Assembly (NCBI GenBank): GCA_903927965.1
Contig: CAIYPA010000525.1
Span: 20,115 to 84,114 of the forward strand
Length of the DNA: 64,000 bases
From: an uncultured Bacteroidia bacterium
GTDB lineage: Bacteria; Bacteroidota; Bacteroidia; Bacteroidales; Prolixibacteraceae
Direction of reading: 5' to 3'
A model generated the notes under the pieces. It did no database searches and was not told the DNA's origin. It worked only from the letters and a program-made list of their open reading frames with translations. A program made the translations under genes and the position numbers. Positions 46,949 through 56,812 of the stretch are shown here, piece by piece; within the stretch, counting starts at the first letter, position 1, and each line of letters opens with the position of its first letter.

Positions 46949-47278
46949 ACTATGGATGATTAAATTATAAATGATTTAAAAGAAGGGCTGCTGGCTATTG
47001 GCGACTGGCCACTGGCAATGGGAGATCAGCGAATAAAAGACTTAAGCTAAAACCAGCCACAAAAAATCAAGTGTAAAAAGCGGTTTTCATTACCTCACGA
47101 TACCAGCCAGTCGCCAGTTGCCAGCCGCATTTGAAAGCTAGAATCGCACGAATTCCCCGCATTTCCGCCAAGGGAAGATTATTTTACACGCCAAAGTTCT
47201 CCGTTTTTTTGGGGATTCCAAAATTTATTTGATCTTTACCCTCTTAACTGAATATTTTCGCATTTAAATTTTCGCTTT
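46949..47278. repeat. Intergenic region with inverted GCCA/TGGC tracts
   Basis: 46985-47022 and 47103-47128 are loose inverse copies (TGGCGACTGGC against GCCAGTCGCCA), so together they could fold. They resemble the tract at 24915-24940. The last 120 bases contain the phosphate transporter promoter. No ORF is seen. Confidence 0.5.
47228..47260 (+). promoter_or_regulatory. Promoter of the PiT transporter gene
   Basis: It reads TTTG, 21 bases, TATTTTCG. The -33 is exact and the -7 has one mismatch to TAnnTTTG. Confidence 0.55.
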
Positions 47279-48322
47279 ATGTTGTCACCCATGTTTAACG
47301 GTTTGTTGTTACCATTATTAGTTGCCATGTTCCTGGCAATCAATATGGGTGGCAGCGGTACTTCTCCTTCATTTGCAACTGCCTATGGTTCAGGAATTTT
47401 ACGTAAAGACATCATTCCCGGGCTTTTTGGGTTATGTGTTCTGCTGGGTGCGTTGCTTGTGGGTAAGAATACGGCCATCACCATTGGCAAAGACATTCTG
47501 CCTGGTGAAAATATGAACTACGCACTGACAACCATTATCCTTTTCTCTGTTTCGATGAGCCTTCTTTTTGCAAATTTACTTGGCGTCCCACAGTCAACTT
47601 CACAATCGACTGTTTTGGCCCTTGTTGCACCTGCCCATTATATGGGACAACTAAATTCAAAAAAGGTTTTTTTGGAGATCATTCCTACCTGGATTGTGAT
47701 GCCAATCATTTCATTTGGATTGATGTACCTGATTGCCAATGTTTTTATCAAACGGTTTGATCTCAAGCATCCTAACTATTTTCAGACCTTAAAACGACAG
47801 TCACTATTTCGATGGATCGTAATTATTACAAGTTGTTATGTTGCCCTGTCGATCGGATCGAATAATGTGGCAAACGCTTCAGGTCCAATCGCCTCTATGA
47901 TCACCAATGAATTGAATATTAATCCCACAGGAGGAAATTTTACATTGATTATGATTCTTTCGACCCTGATCATTGCACCTTCTTTTGGAATCGGAAGCTC
48001 AATATTTGGACGGAAATTAATTGTTAAAACTGGTACCGAAATTGTAGACATCGGGAAGGTTGAAGCTTCCATTATCTCCATTATTACAGCAACCTTACTG
48101 CTAACTGCGTCTATTACAAGAGGAATACCAACATCATTGGTTCAACTGAATATTTTTGCCATACTCGCACTGAGCGTCTCAAAAAAGGGATGGAAGGAGA
48201 CATTTTCAAATAAGGTTGTGAAAAGGCAGTGGATCATCTGGTTTATTGCACCATTTTTTGCCTATTTCCTGTCCCTAGTATTGACAATGATGGCCGATAA
48301 AGCAGGGTTGCTTCATATTTAA
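47279..48322 (+). CDS. Inorganic phosphate transporter, PiT family
   Basis: The 347-residue protein has about ten membrane helices in two inverted halves. Each half carries a version of the PiT signature: GGSGTSPSFATAYG near residue 25 and GSNNVANASGP near 198. These line the ion and phosphate path; PiT proteins couple phosphate uptake to H+ or Na+. No phosphate-regulon partner (a PhoU-like DUF47 gene) is adjacent. Its 3' end overlaps the convergent peptidase gene by four bases. Confidence 0.93.
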   Translation: MLSPMFNGLLLPLLVAMFLAINMGGSGTSPSFATAYGSGILRKDIIPGLFGLCVLLGALLVGKNTAITIGKDILPGENMNYALTTIILFSVSMSLLFANLLGVPQSTSQSTVLALVAPAHYMGQLNSKKVFLEIIPTWIVMPIISFGLMYLIANVFIKRFDLKHPNYFQTLKRQSLFRWIVIITSCYVALSIGSNNVANASGPIASMITNELNINPTGGNFTLIMILSTLIIAPSFGIGSSIFGRKLIVKTGTEIVDIGKVEASIISIITATLLLTASITRGIPTSLVQLNIFAILALSVSKKGWKETFSNKVVKRQWIIWFIAPFFAYFLSLVLTMMADKAGLLHI

Positions 48323-49044
48323 ATAAGGTCTGTTTTAATTTTTTTAAGCATTTTCTCCAGTTCGTTGGTATCTGGAAAGTACTTGAGCATCATTGCCTTG
48401 AAGTTTGAACCATGATTGGGGATTAGCGTGTGGACAAGCTCATGCACAATTACATAGTCTATTAGTTTGTCGTCCAGCCTCATAAGGTGAAGGTTCAGGT
48501 TGATGTTTTTCCGATTCGAACAACTCCCCCAGTTGGTTTTGTTATTTTTTATGGTCACATTCTTATATGCTAAGCCGTGCTTCAGTGCCAATTCAGCAAT
48601 TCGGACAGGAAGATATTGTTTTGCATCAAATCTCAGGACATTTTCAACAGCTCGTTTAAGTTGGGATTGAAGATCCTCATTACCAAGATTTTTACTCCCA
48701 GGAATTTCAAAGAATATTTTTTTCTCCTTTTCGGCATAGCGGATTTTCAACTTTGGACCTTCACCAAGACTTATTTCATAATGATAATTCCGTGTGGAAA
48801 ACAGATGCCCTGGCTGGATTAAACGGGGTGGTTTTAGCCTTCCGGCCATCTTTTCTTTCGCCTGTAAGATCCACCCAAGATGTTCACTAAGGAATTTTTC
48901 ACCATTGTTAAATGAAGCCAACCATGGAATTGTCACCCTTGTTGTGCCGTTGGGTTGAACCGATAGTATAAACCTCGTTGCCTGACGGTTTTTTGTTATC
49001 GTTATGGTCCCAATATTCTCAACGGTAAGTTGCTTTTTATTCAT
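48319..49044 (-). CDS. YgjP-like zinc metallopeptidase (DUF45)
   Basis: The 241-residue cytoplasmic protein has HELVH (near residue 200) with a downstream HGSNFK region, the zinc-binding pattern of the YgjP/WSS1-like M48-related family. A conserved NWGSCSNRKNINLN segment precedes it. The family's targets are unclear. It is convergent with and overlaps the phosphate transporter. Confidence 0.92.
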   Translation of the reverse strand: MNKKQLTVENIGTITITKNRQATRFILSVQPNGTTRVTIPWLASFNNGEKFLSEHLGWILQAKEKMAGRLKPPRLIQPGHLFSTRNYHYEISLGEGPKLKIRYAEKEKKIFFEIPGSKNLGNEDLQSQLKRAVENVLRFDAKQYLPVRIAELALKHGLAYKNVTIKNNKTNWGSCSNRKNINLNLHLMRLDDKLIDYVIVHELVHTLIPNHGSNFKAMMLKYFPDTNELEKMLKKIKTDLI

Positions 49045-49231
49045 TCTGATTTTTCATCCCCTATTTATCCTGCAAAAATACCCTAACCAATGCATAATCC
49101 ACATAGGATTGGAGTAAATCAGTAATAAGCAAATCAAATTTTTATTCCCTTCTTGATTTTTGACCCAAAAAATGATACTTTAACCCGCTATTTTGATTTG
49201 CCAGTTTGGTTCTTTTAAAAAAATTGCTGCC

Positions 49232-49942
49232 ATGGGAAAAAACAGGAATGATGATGTTTATGGGATGTTGGGAAAGAATGAATCGTTGTTTGTTGTATCG
49301 GGGAAGTCGTTGCCCGGTTCTCTGGTTTTCGAGTCGTTGAATCCATTTCCAGGTTACTACGATCATCAGGAAAACGACATTAAACCAGTTTATCTGTATA
49401 TTGCACTCGATCACGAATACAGTGTCTTTGATATTGAACGGGCAAAACTGGCGGTTAAAAAAACATACGACTGGCATTTTGAAGCAGCAAAAGGGAAGAT
49501 CGATCTTTTTGGCAAACATTATGATGTGGTCCGATTGCGGCATCTCGATAGTTTTGACCAGCTTGCTCCGATCCAGAATGAATTTATCAAAGCTGGTTTG
49601 AAATTGAAAATGTCATCCTCCAGAAAAGGAAAGGATCAAAATGGATTTATTCAATTGCTGAAACTTTTCCATATCCACAAGCTGGGTAAAGGGATCTTTA
49701 TCGATACATCGGAAGAATTCCATTCGTATCTTGTCTTGCCACGGCAGCTTTCATGGGATGAATTTGTTGAAACAACCTTAAAGGTTAAGTACAACTGGGA
49801 ATTGACTGATTTTGATGCGGCTATCGGCTGTTTCTTTATTCATGGGAAATTAAAGGAGATGGTAAGGATTTATTCAAAGAATGTTTCGTTGGAATATTTG
49901 ACTGCACTTCGGGAACTTTATTTGACGAAAATAAAGAAATAG
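49232..49942 (+). CDS. Protein of unknown function
   Basis: I chose the ATG at 49232 (236 residues); the only in-frame alternative upstream is a TTG at 49193. The protein is cytoplasmic by appearance, mixed alpha/beta, with Tyr- and Lys-rich segments and a conserved-looking FHSYLVLPRQLSWDEFV near residue 160. I do not recognise a family. Its stop codon lies inside a GAAAT-phased repeat. Confidence 0.72.
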   Translation: MGKNRNDDVYGMLGKNESLFVVSGKSLPGSLVFESLNPFPGYYDHQENDIKPVYLYIALDHEYSVFDIERAKLAVKKTYDWHFEAAKGKIDLFGKHYDVVRLRHLDSFDQLAPIQNEFIKAGLKLKMSSSRKGKDQNGFIQLLKLFHIHKLGKGIFIDTSEEFHSYLVLPRQLSWDEFVETTLKVKYNWELTDFDAAIGCFFIHGKLKEMVRIYSKNVSLEYLTALRELYLTKIKK

Positions 49943-49997
49943 AAATAAGTTGAAATTAATAGAAATAGGGTGGAAATGAAGGGAAATATGCAGAAAT
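49936..49997 (+). repeat. GAAAT repeat phased at about 10 bp
   Basis: GAAAT begins at 49936, 49942, 49952, 49962, 49973, 49983 and 49993, giving steps of 6, 10, 10, 11, 10 and 10 bases. The tract begins in the last codons of the upstream gene and provides its TAG stop. Similar tracts lie at 37818, 42567 and, inverted, at 43398. Confidence 0.7.
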
Positions 49998-50010
49998 GGA
50001 TGGATATAAT

Positions 50011-50038
50011 GTAGAGACGGACGGCCGTCCGTCTCTAC
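50011..50038. repeat. Perfect 28-base palindrome between convergent genes
   Basis: The arms are GTAGAGACGGACGG and its exact complement, with no loop. Palindromes of this GTAGAGACG type are common dispersed elements in several phyla. Located between convergent stop codons, it could act as a bidirectional hairpin, although it has no T-run. Confidence 0.75.
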
Positions 50039-50053
50039 GCACTGTATTGTGGA

Positions 50054-50944
50054 TTAACCTTTTTTTGAATTGGCAATCATCTGATTAAATATGGACAACT
50101 GTTCTTTCATAGCCGCTAATTTATCAGCAGGTTCGGTCCTTGCCTCAAGGAGTATCCAGCCATTGTATTTAATTCCTGTGAAAAGGTTGAACATTTGCTG
50201 GTAAGGATATTCGCCAACATTCAACTCACGGATATGTACGGTGTCGCCAAACCATTTTTTAACACTGTTGAAATTTCCTTCGATTCCGGGAGGGAGAAGA
50301 TCCTGATCGTTGCAATTCCAGCACATTTTCACATTTTTCTCAGTGACCTGCTCGAAAATCGCCTTCATGTTGGGCAGTTCCTGCGTTTTGTTCCCATGAC
50401 ACTCGACCCTGACCAATTGTCCAAGGTCATTGGCAAATTTTCCAACTTCGTTTAAGGAAGTGGCAATCTGGGCTATCGTTTTCTCAACAGGAACACTTGC
50501 TGGTAAATCGTTTGGTTTTACTTTAATCCCGGTGGCTCCGATATCCTTGCACAATTTAATGTACTCCTTCGTCTGGTCAATATTCAATCGAAGTTTAGCT
50601 GCATCGGGACTATGGTATTCAAAATTAGCACCATAGCCAATACAGGTTACCGGACTATCGGCAAACCTCTTTTTTACTTCGGCACGTTGGGCCGGATTTA
50701 ATTTGGTCTCAACCCCATGTGCATGATCCACCCGCAGTTCGACCCCAAGTAATCCTGTTTTCTCACAATTTGCAATAATGGTAGGTAAATCCCAATCTTT
50801 TGCCCATTGATAGGTCACCAGTCCTAGCTTCATTTCTGCTTTTGGCGATTTCGCCCAGGCAGAGTAAGGATCAATCGTTGCAAGACCAATACCTGCAACT
50901 AAACTTTTCTGAATAAAATGACGTCGTGATAAATTGTTCTCCAT
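50054..50944 (-). CDS. Sugar phosphate isomerase/epimerase-like TIM-barrel protein, Tat-exported
   Basis: The 296-residue protein has a twin-arginine signal (SRRHFIQKSLVAGIGLA). The AP-endonuclease-2-type TIM barrel shows GLVTYQW at the first strand, VELRVDH near residue 70, VRVECHGN near 195 and WILLEARTE near 265, which provide candidate metal ligands. Such exported proteins are often near sugar-degrading genes; here no partner is adjacent. The substrate is unknown. Confidence 0.9.
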   Translation of the reverse strand: MENNLSRRHFIQKSLVAGIGLATIDPYSAWAKSPKAEMKLGLVTYQWAKDWDLPTIIANCEKTGLLGVELRVDHAHGVETKLNPAQRAEVKKRFADSPVTCIGYGANFEYHSPDAAKLRLNIDQTKEYIKLCKDIGATGIKVKPNDLPASVPVEKTIAQIATSLNEVGKFANDLGQLVRVECHGNKTQELPNMKAIFEQVTEKNVKMCWNCNDQDLLPPGIEGNFNSVKKWFGDTVHIRELNVGEYPYQQMFNLFTGIKYNGWILLEARTEPADKLAAMKEQLSIFNQMIANSKKG

Positions 50945-51062
50945 GATTTGATTTTTAATTCAATTAGTTTGAAGGGGTGAAGATAGGTATTAAAGAATAC
51001 AATAGGAAGTTATCTGGGCAAAAAAATAAAGTCCATATATTATGCTGTTGATTTGCAAGTTA

Positions 51063-51093
51063 ATTGAAAAGATACCTTAATTTAATATTTTTG
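51063..51093 (+). promoter_or_regulatory. Promoter of purD
   Basis: It reads ATTG, 19 bases, TATTTTTG. The -7 is exact and the -33 has one mismatch. Confidence 0.5.
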
Positions 51094-51151
51094 TCTGCAA
51101 TTTGGCCTGAAACTTTGTTTATTTTGCAATTTGAATTACAGATCAAAAAAC

Positions 51152-52420
51152 ATGAACATTCTTATTATAGGTTCGGGAGGAAGGGAACATGCTTTTGCAT
51201 GGAAGATCAGTCAAAGTCCAAAAACAGAGAAACTCTTTATTGCACCAGGCAATGCAGGCACTTCTGAATTTGGCACGAACCTCGAAATTAACATATCCGA
51301 TTTTCAGGCGATCCGCAAAGCCGTATTGGACAATCAGATAGGGATGGTCGTTGTAGGCCCTGAAGTACCACTTGTAGAAGGTATTCACGATTTTTTCCTT
51401 GCAGATGAATTGCTCAAGGGTATACCTGTAATAGGTCCTGTTAGCAGTGGTGCACGGCTTGAAGGGAGCAAGGATTTTGCAAAGGAATTTATGTTTCGAC
51501 ATCATATTCCGACCGCCTCCTATTTTTCAGTTACCAGTAATAACCTAGAACAAGGCCTTGATTTTCTTAAGGGTTTAAATGCGCCATACGTTCTTAAAGC
51601 CGATGGACTCGCTGCTGGTAAGGGTGTTCTGATTGTTGAGGATCTGAGTGAAACTGAGCAGGCTTTGCGCGAAATGCTGGGTGGGATGTTTGGCAAGTCA
51701 AGCGAGACTGTGGTTATTGAAGAATTCCTGTCCGGTATTGAGTGTTCAGTTTTCGCGCTGACCGATGGGAAAAATTACAAAATATTGCCCGTGGCTAAAG
51801 ACTACAAAAGGATCGGGGAAGGCGACACAGGACTAAATACGGGAGGGATGGGTGCTGTCTCCCCGGTTTCGTTTGCCGATGAGCTTTTTATGAAAAAGGT
51901 GGAAGAACGGATAATTGTACCGACAGTTAAAGGGTTACAACACGAAGGGATCGATTACAAAGGTTTTATTTTTTTCGGTTTGATCAGCGTTAATTCAGAT
52001 CCGTTTGTGATCGAATACAATGTTAGAATGGGAGACCCTGAAACAGAGGCTGTTATACTTCGAATTAAATCAGATCTTGTTGATCTGTTCGAGGGAGTGG
52101 CCAATGGGGATTTATCTGAACGCGAACTGGTAATTGATCCGGAATTTGCTGTAACCGTGATGTTGGTTGCTGGTGGTTATCCAGGCGATTACAAAAAAGG
52201 GGATATAATTTCCAATTTTGACAAGGTGGAAGGAAGTATCTTGTTCCATTCGGGAACGAAAATTTCTGGTAGCGGCATTATTACCAATGGGGGAAGGGTA
52301 ATTGCCGTCAGCTCCAAAGCCAGGAATTTAAAAGAGGCGCTCAAACAATCCTACTACAATGCATCAAAGATTCAATTTGAAAATGTTTATTTTCGGAAAG
52401 ACATTGGTTTTGATCTTTAA
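51152..52420 (+). CDS. purD: Phosphoribosylamine-glycine ligase
   Basis: The start at 51152 (422 residues) puts the GAR synthetase N-terminus (MNILIIGSGGREHAFAWK) at the front; an upstream ATG at 51131 adds seven unconserved residues. The ATP-grasp domain shows KADGLAAGKGV near residue 150, LNTGGMGAVSP near 230 and VIEYNVRMGDPE near 285. It makes glycinamide ribonucleotide in purine synthesis. It is followed 12 bases later by a DUF6427 gene. Confidence 0.98.
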   Translation: MNILIIGSGGREHAFAWKISQSPKTEKLFIAPGNAGTSEFGTNLEINISDFQAIRKAVLDNQIGMVVVGPEVPLVEGIHDFFLADELLKGIPVIGPVSSGARLEGSKDFAKEFMFRHHIPTASYFSVTSNNLEQGLDFLKGLNAPYVLKADGLAAGKGVLIVEDLSETEQALREMLGGMFGKSSETVVIEEFLSGIECSVFALTDGKNYKILPVAKDYKRIGEGDTGLNTGGMGAVSPVSFADELFMKKVEERIIVPTVKGLQHEGIDYKGFIFFGLISVNSDPFVIEYNVRMGDPETEAVILRIKSDLVDLFEGVANGDLSERELVIDPEFAVTVMLVAGGYPGDYKKGDIISNFDKVEGSILFHSGTKISGSGIITNGGRVIAVSSKARNLKEALKQSYYNASKIQFENVYFRKDIGFDL

Positions 52421-52432
52421 TTTTCATTCTTT

Positions 52433-53422
52433 ATGTTATTGCGCATTTTAAAAAGTAATACAATTTTCAGTTCATTGCTGATACCTGTAATTGGTGTTCT
52501 TTTCTGGATGCATAGTTTTCAGTCGCCTGGTTTAATTGACATTAATCTGGCGAATGGGGCAATGCCATTATACAACTTGTTTTATAAATTATTCAAAGAG
52601 CAAGGTTTCTGGCAGGTTTTTTTCGCTTTTATACTTGTGTTGGTGAACTCTTTTTTTATATCCCAATTGGGATCCAGCTTCCTGTTCCAGAGAAACCGGT
52701 CATACCTTCCCGGAATCATTTATTTAATTACAGTATCATCGATTACAAGGTTACAATTACTTTTACCGGTTCATTTTGCTGCCTTATTTGTTTTGATATC
52801 AACCTATTTTATCATTGACACCTACCATAAACCAAACGAGATTACCTTTACATTTAATGCGTCCTTCTTTTTATCGATTGGGTCCCTGTTTTATTTCCCG
52901 GTTGTCACATTGTTCCCATTGGTTTGGATTGCCATTTTTGTGCTACAAAAAAGCGATAACTGGAGGTTGTTGGTCATCCCTATCCTTGGATTCAGTACGC
53001 CCTGGATTTTTCTATGGACTTATTCCTTTCTGACAGACTCGGACACGGCACTATGGAAAGAATTAATGAAAATGCTCTGGGATTATCACAATTCCTATCT
53101 TTTTGAACCTTACTTTTGGTTACTCTCTTCAGTAGTTTCGATTGTTACAATCCTCGGCAGTTTATCCGTAATTAGTGTATATCACAGGATTAAGGTCAGT
53201 TCAAGAAAATATTTTGTTATTTTCTACTGGATGCTGGGTATTCTTCTTGCATCAGGTTTAGGACTGATTACAATCGGTATTGAAATTGTGGCCTTGTCAA
53301 CCATTCCTGTTGCCTATTTTATCACCCAATTTCTGGTCATGGGACAGAAATCAATCTGGAAGGAGGCAATTACGTGGGTTTACCTCGCAACCATGGTGTT
53401 TTCATTGTATTTTTACAAGTAA
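52433..53422 (+). CDS. DUF6427 integral membrane protein
   Basis: The 329-residue protein has about nine hydrophobic helices, an N-terminal segment MLLRILKSN typical of the family, and few charged residues. Members sit beside purD or other core genes in Bacteroidota, and their function is unknown. Its stop codon is three bases from that of the convergent lpxA gene. Confidence 0.85.
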   Translation: MLLRILKSNTIFSSLLIPVIGVLFWMHSFQSPGLIDINLANGAMPLYNLFYKLFKEQGFWQVFFAFILVLVNSFFISQLGSSFLFQRNRSYLPGIIYLITVSSITRLQLLLPVHFAALFVLISTYFIIDTYHKPNEITFTFNASFFLSIGSLFYFPVVTLFPLVWIAIFVLQKSDNWRLLVIPILGFSTPWIFLWTYSFLTDSDTALWKELMKMLWDYHNSYLFEPYFWLLSSVVSIVTILGSLSVISVYHRIKVSSRKYFVIFYWMLGILLASGLGLITIGIEIVALSTIPVAYFITQFLVMGQKSIWKEAITWVYLATMVFSLYFYK

Positions 53423-53425
53423 TTG

Positions 53426-54208
53426 TCAATCAGGGAAATACCCTTTAATGATCCCCCGTTTTGAATCTTTAAGGAAAAGCAGGATTTCATCGCGCTCACG
53501 GGAGGCCTGCATTTCGGCTTCGATCACTTCAAGTGCCTGACTGTTGTTGTATCCTTTCTGATAGATAATCCTGTAAATATCCTGGATCTGACAAATCACG
53601 TCATTGCTGAACCCTCGGCGCCGCAGGCCTATCGAATTCACACCTGCAAAAGATAAAGGTTCACGGCCTGCCTTGATATAGGGTGGGACATCTTTGCGAA
53701 CCAATGAGCCGCCAGAGAGCATTACATGTTTACCAATATGGCAGAACTGATGGATTCCCGAATGGCCACCAATGATGGCAAAATCATCAACAACCACCTC
53801 ACCTGCCAAGGCAACCGAATTGACAAGAATAACATTGTCACCAACAACACAATCATGAGCGACATGCACATAAGCCATTATCAAACAATTGTTGCCAATC
53901 GTTGTCTTGCCTTTTGCCGAGGTGCCCCTGTTTACGGTGACACACTCCCTGATTGTGGTATTGTCGCCAATTTCGACTGTCGAATATTCGCCTTTGAACT
54001 TGAGGTCCTGCGGTTCGCCACCAATTACAGCCCCGGCCGAAATTTTGCAGTTTTTCCCAATACGGCTACCCGGAAGAATTGTTGCCGTTGGCCCGATATA
54101 TGATCCGTCACCTATAACCACGTCGCTCGAAACAGTGGCAAACGGTTCAATGATAACACCTGTGCCAATAACTGCACTTGGATGAATATTTGCTAATGGT
54201 TGATTCAT
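53426..54208 (-). CDS. lpxA: Acyl-ACP:UDP-GlcNAc O-acyltransferase
   Basis: The 260-residue protein is a left-handed beta-helix with hexapeptide repeats from residue 6 to about 190 (HPSAVIG, IGDGSYIGP) and a helical C-terminal domain. The catalytic His is in HVAHDCVVGDN (near residue 120). It catalyses the first step of lipid A synthesis. It ends the HD-lpxD-lpxC/fabZ-lpxA run. Confidence 0.97.
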   Translation of the reverse strand: MNQPLANIHPSAVIGTGVIIEPFATVSSDVVIGDGSYIGPTATILPGSRIGKNCKISAGAVIGGEPQDLKFKGEYSTVEIGDNTTIRECVTVNRGTSAKGKTTIGNNCLIMAYVHVAHDCVVGDNVILVNSVALAGEVVVDDFAIIGGHSGIHQFCHIGKHVMLSGGSLVRKDVPPYIKAGREPLSFAGVNSIGLRRRGFSNDVICQIQDIYRIIYQKGYNNSQALEVIEAEMQASRERDEILLFLKDSKRGIIKGYFPD

Positions 54209-54250
54209 TGTTGTTTATTTAAAAACCTATACTCATAGATTATCAGCAAC

Positions 54251-55645
54251 TTATTTATTTTTAACGATCTGTGCCATAAACTCACCTTCACAGACCACGG
54301 TATCGCCAACAAATGCGATAGCCCTCATATTTGCAATGCCACGGCGGATAGGGCCGAGCAATTTTAACCTGAAAACAAGGGTATCGCCAGGTGTGACTTT
54401 TTTCCTGAACTTGATACTGTCCATCGTCAAAAAGTAAGTTGAATAATCCTCATTTGCAGGCTGGGAGCTGATGACAAATACTCCTCCACATTGGGCCATC
54501 GCTTCGATGATCAGTACTCCAGGCATAACCGGCTCTTGAGGGAAATGTCCGACAAAGAAGGGTTCGTTCGAAGAAACGTTCTTCACACCAATGATGTAAT
54601 CCGATCCTTTTTCGATGATTTTATCAACCAAAAGAAATGGATAACGATGTGGCAGGAATTTTTTGATCTGATTTATATCGTAAATGGCCGGTTTATTTGG
54701 ATCGTATTCAGGGGCAGTGTTTTCAGAAATCCCCTTCAGATATTCTTTCTGAAGCAACTTTGAGAATTCAGTATTTGGGCCATGACCAGGCCTTTTGGCG
54801 ACAATGCGTCCTTTGATCCTTTTCCCGATCAATGCCAGGTCACCAATTACATCCAGAAGTTTATGGCGGGCACATTCGTTGTCGAAATGGAGCGTAAGGT
54901 TGTTTAAGATGCCTATTTTATTGACATGAAGGTGTTCCTGGTTAAACAGGTCCGCAATCCTGTTCAGTTCTTCAAGAGGTAGTGGCTGGTCCATGATCAC
55001 AATGGCATTGTCAACATCGCCACCTTTGACCAGATTATTTTTCAACAGCGCTTCCAGTTCACGTACAAAAACAAAGGTACGGCATGGGGCAATTTCTTCT
55101 GAAAATTTTGTGTGCCTGTTGTAACTTGCGTATTGGTTTCCAAGGACAACCGAATTGTACGAAATCATTACATCAATGCTGAAATCATCATCGGGATAGG
55201 CAATTAATTCGGCACCGGTTTCGGCATTCCTGTAAACGATCTTTCTTTTAATTTCAAAATATTCACGGTCGGCTGTTTGTACAACAAGTCCGGCCTCTTT
55301 GAGCATTTTCACGTAATGGGAAGCACTTCCATCAAGGATGGGAGCCTCAGATCCGTTGAGTTCTATAAGGACATTGTCTATTTCGGAACCCACAAGTGCA
55401 GCCATTACATGTTCAATCGTGCTGATGGTCACTTCACCATCCTTGAGGACTGTACCACGAGAAGTTCCCCTAACTTTTGAAACGTTGGCTTCGATCATCG
55501 GTTGGCTGGGAAGGTCAACACGTTTAAACTTAAACCCAAAATTTTCAGGAGCTGGTTTAAAAGTTAGCGTGACTTCAACACCGGTGTGCAGGCCTTTGCC
55601 CGAAATAGTGACTTCTTTTTCAATCGTATTCTGTTTTACATTCAT
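54251..55645 (-). CDS. lpxC/fabZ: Bifunctional UDP-3-O-acyl-GlcNAc deacetylase / 3-hydroxyacyl-ACP dehydratase
   Basis: The 464-residue protein fuses two enzymes, an arrangement known in Bacteroidota. The LpxC half (about 1-305) has TIEHVMAALVG and HKLLDVIGD, which carry the zinc ligands, followed by AKRPGHGPN. The FabZ half (about 315-464) has LPHRYPFLLVD, GHFPQEPVMPG with the catalytic His, and IEAMAQ with the catalytic Glu. Both activities feed lipid A synthesis. I use the second Met (55645) as start; 55648 is equally possible. Confidence 0.98.
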   Translation of the reverse strand: MNVKQNTIEKEVTISGKGLHTGVEVTLTFKPAPENFGFKFKRVDLPSQPMIEANVSKVRGTSRGTVLKDGEVTISTIEHVMAALVGSEIDNVLIELNGSEAPILDGSASHYVKMLKEAGLVVQTADREYFEIKRKIVYRNAETGAELIAYPDDDFSIDVMISYNSVVLGNQYASYNRHTKFSEEIAPCRTFVFVRELEALLKNNLVKGGDVDNAIVIMDQPLPLEELNRIADLFNQEHLHVNKIGILNNLTLHFDNECARHKLLDVIGDLALIGKRIKGRIVAKRPGHGPNTEFSKLLQKEYLKGISENTAPEYDPNKPAIYDINQIKKFLPHRYPFLLVDKIIEKGSDYIIGVKNVSSNEPFFVGHFPQEPVMPGVLIIEAMAQCGGVFVISSQPANEDYSTYFLTMDSIKFRKKVTPGDTLVFRLKLLGPIRRGIANMRAIAFVGDTVVCEGEFMAQIVKNK

Positions 55646-55720
55646 CATTCCCCAATTTTTTTTCGTCTTTTAATGTCCTTAGCTAATTGATCTGTATTTC
55701 GAATAAAAAAGTAAATATTT

Positions 55721-56767
55721 TTAAGGTTGTTGTTCGTTTGATTCGATCGTTTTGACCCGTTTTTGAAGGTCGATCAATTCTTCCCGCATTTTGGGCAAAT
55801 TACGGATGATCGAATACTGTCTCATGGTGTCCTTAAAATTGGCAGCCGGCGCCCCTAACAATACTGAATTTGGTTTCACCGATGACATTACACCTGATTT
55901 TGGCCCGATTTTGGAATTATCCCCAATCGTAATATGACCTGTTATTGCAACATGACCTCCAAACATACAATTTTTCCCAACTATTGTGGAACCTGCCAAA
56001 CCAGACTGTGCGGCCATTACCGTGTTTTCCCCAATTTCGTCATTGTGTGCGATATGGACCAGATTGTCGAGTTTGACCCCATTTGCAAGTATCGTTGAAC
56101 CCATTGTGGCACGGTCAATAGTTGTATTTGCCCCGATCTCAACATTGTTGCCAACTGTAACATTGCCTATCTGCTCAATTTTTGAATAAGTCCCATCCGG
56201 ATTTGGTGCAAAACCGAACCCATCTGATCCGACTACAGAACCTGCATGAAAAATACATGAAGTGCCTACCAAACAATCAGCATAGATTTTAACACCAGAA
56301 TACAGGACAGTATTGTCCCCGACTTTTACATTGTCCCCGATATAAACATGTGGGTATATTTTCACATTGTTGCCGATCACCGCTTTTTCGCCAATATAAG
56401 CGAATGCCCCAATATAGATCTGATCGCCTAAGATGGCAGAACTGCTGACAAATGAGGGTTGCTCAATCCCAACTTTCGACGGTTTTGTTTTTGTGTAAAA
56501 ATCAAGAAGCTTCGCGAGGGCAGCATAAGCATCTTCAACACGGATTAAAGTACAAGACAGGCTATTGTCCGGTTTAAAATCCTTGTTGACAATCACCAAA
56601 GAGGCAGTAGTCGTATAAATAAACTTTGTATAGGCTGGATTAGAAAGAAAAGTAAGCGTGCCTGGTACACTCTGGTCAATTTTTGAAATGCTGCTTACTT
56701 TAATATTGCCATCACCTTCAACTTCACCATTCAGTAAAGCTGCAATATCGTTTGCCGAAAACTCCAT
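55721..56767 (-). CDS. lpxD: UDP-3-O-acylglucosamine N-acyltransferase
   Basis: The 348-residue protein has a uridine-binding N-terminal domain (1-100), hexapeptide repeats (about 105-300), the catalytic His in [13 protein letters not shown] (near 240) and a C-terminal helix for acyl-carrier binding. It is the third acyl-transfer step of lipid A synthesis and part of the lpx operon. Confidence 0.97.
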   Translation of the reverse strand: MEFSANDIAALLNGEVEGDGNIKVSSISKIDQSVPGTLTFLSNPAYTKFIYTTTASLVIVNKDFKPDNSLSCTLIRVEDAYAALAKLLDFYTKTKPSKVGIEQPSFVSSSAILGDQIYIGAFAYIGEKAVIGNNVKIYPHVYIGDNVKVGDNTVLYSGVKIYADCLVGTSCIFHAGSVVGSDGFGFAPNPDGTYSKIEQIGNVTVGNNVEIGANTTIDRATMGSTILANGVKLDNLVHIAHNDEIGENTVMAAQSGLAGSTIVGKNCMFGGHVAITGHITIGDNSKIGPKSGVMSSVKPNSVLLGAPAANFKDTMRQYSIIRNLPKMREELIDLQKRVKTIESNEQQP

Positions 56768-56812
56768 TCGTTCGTCTTTAATATTTTACGCTGCAAAAAT
56801 AATTAATAATGA

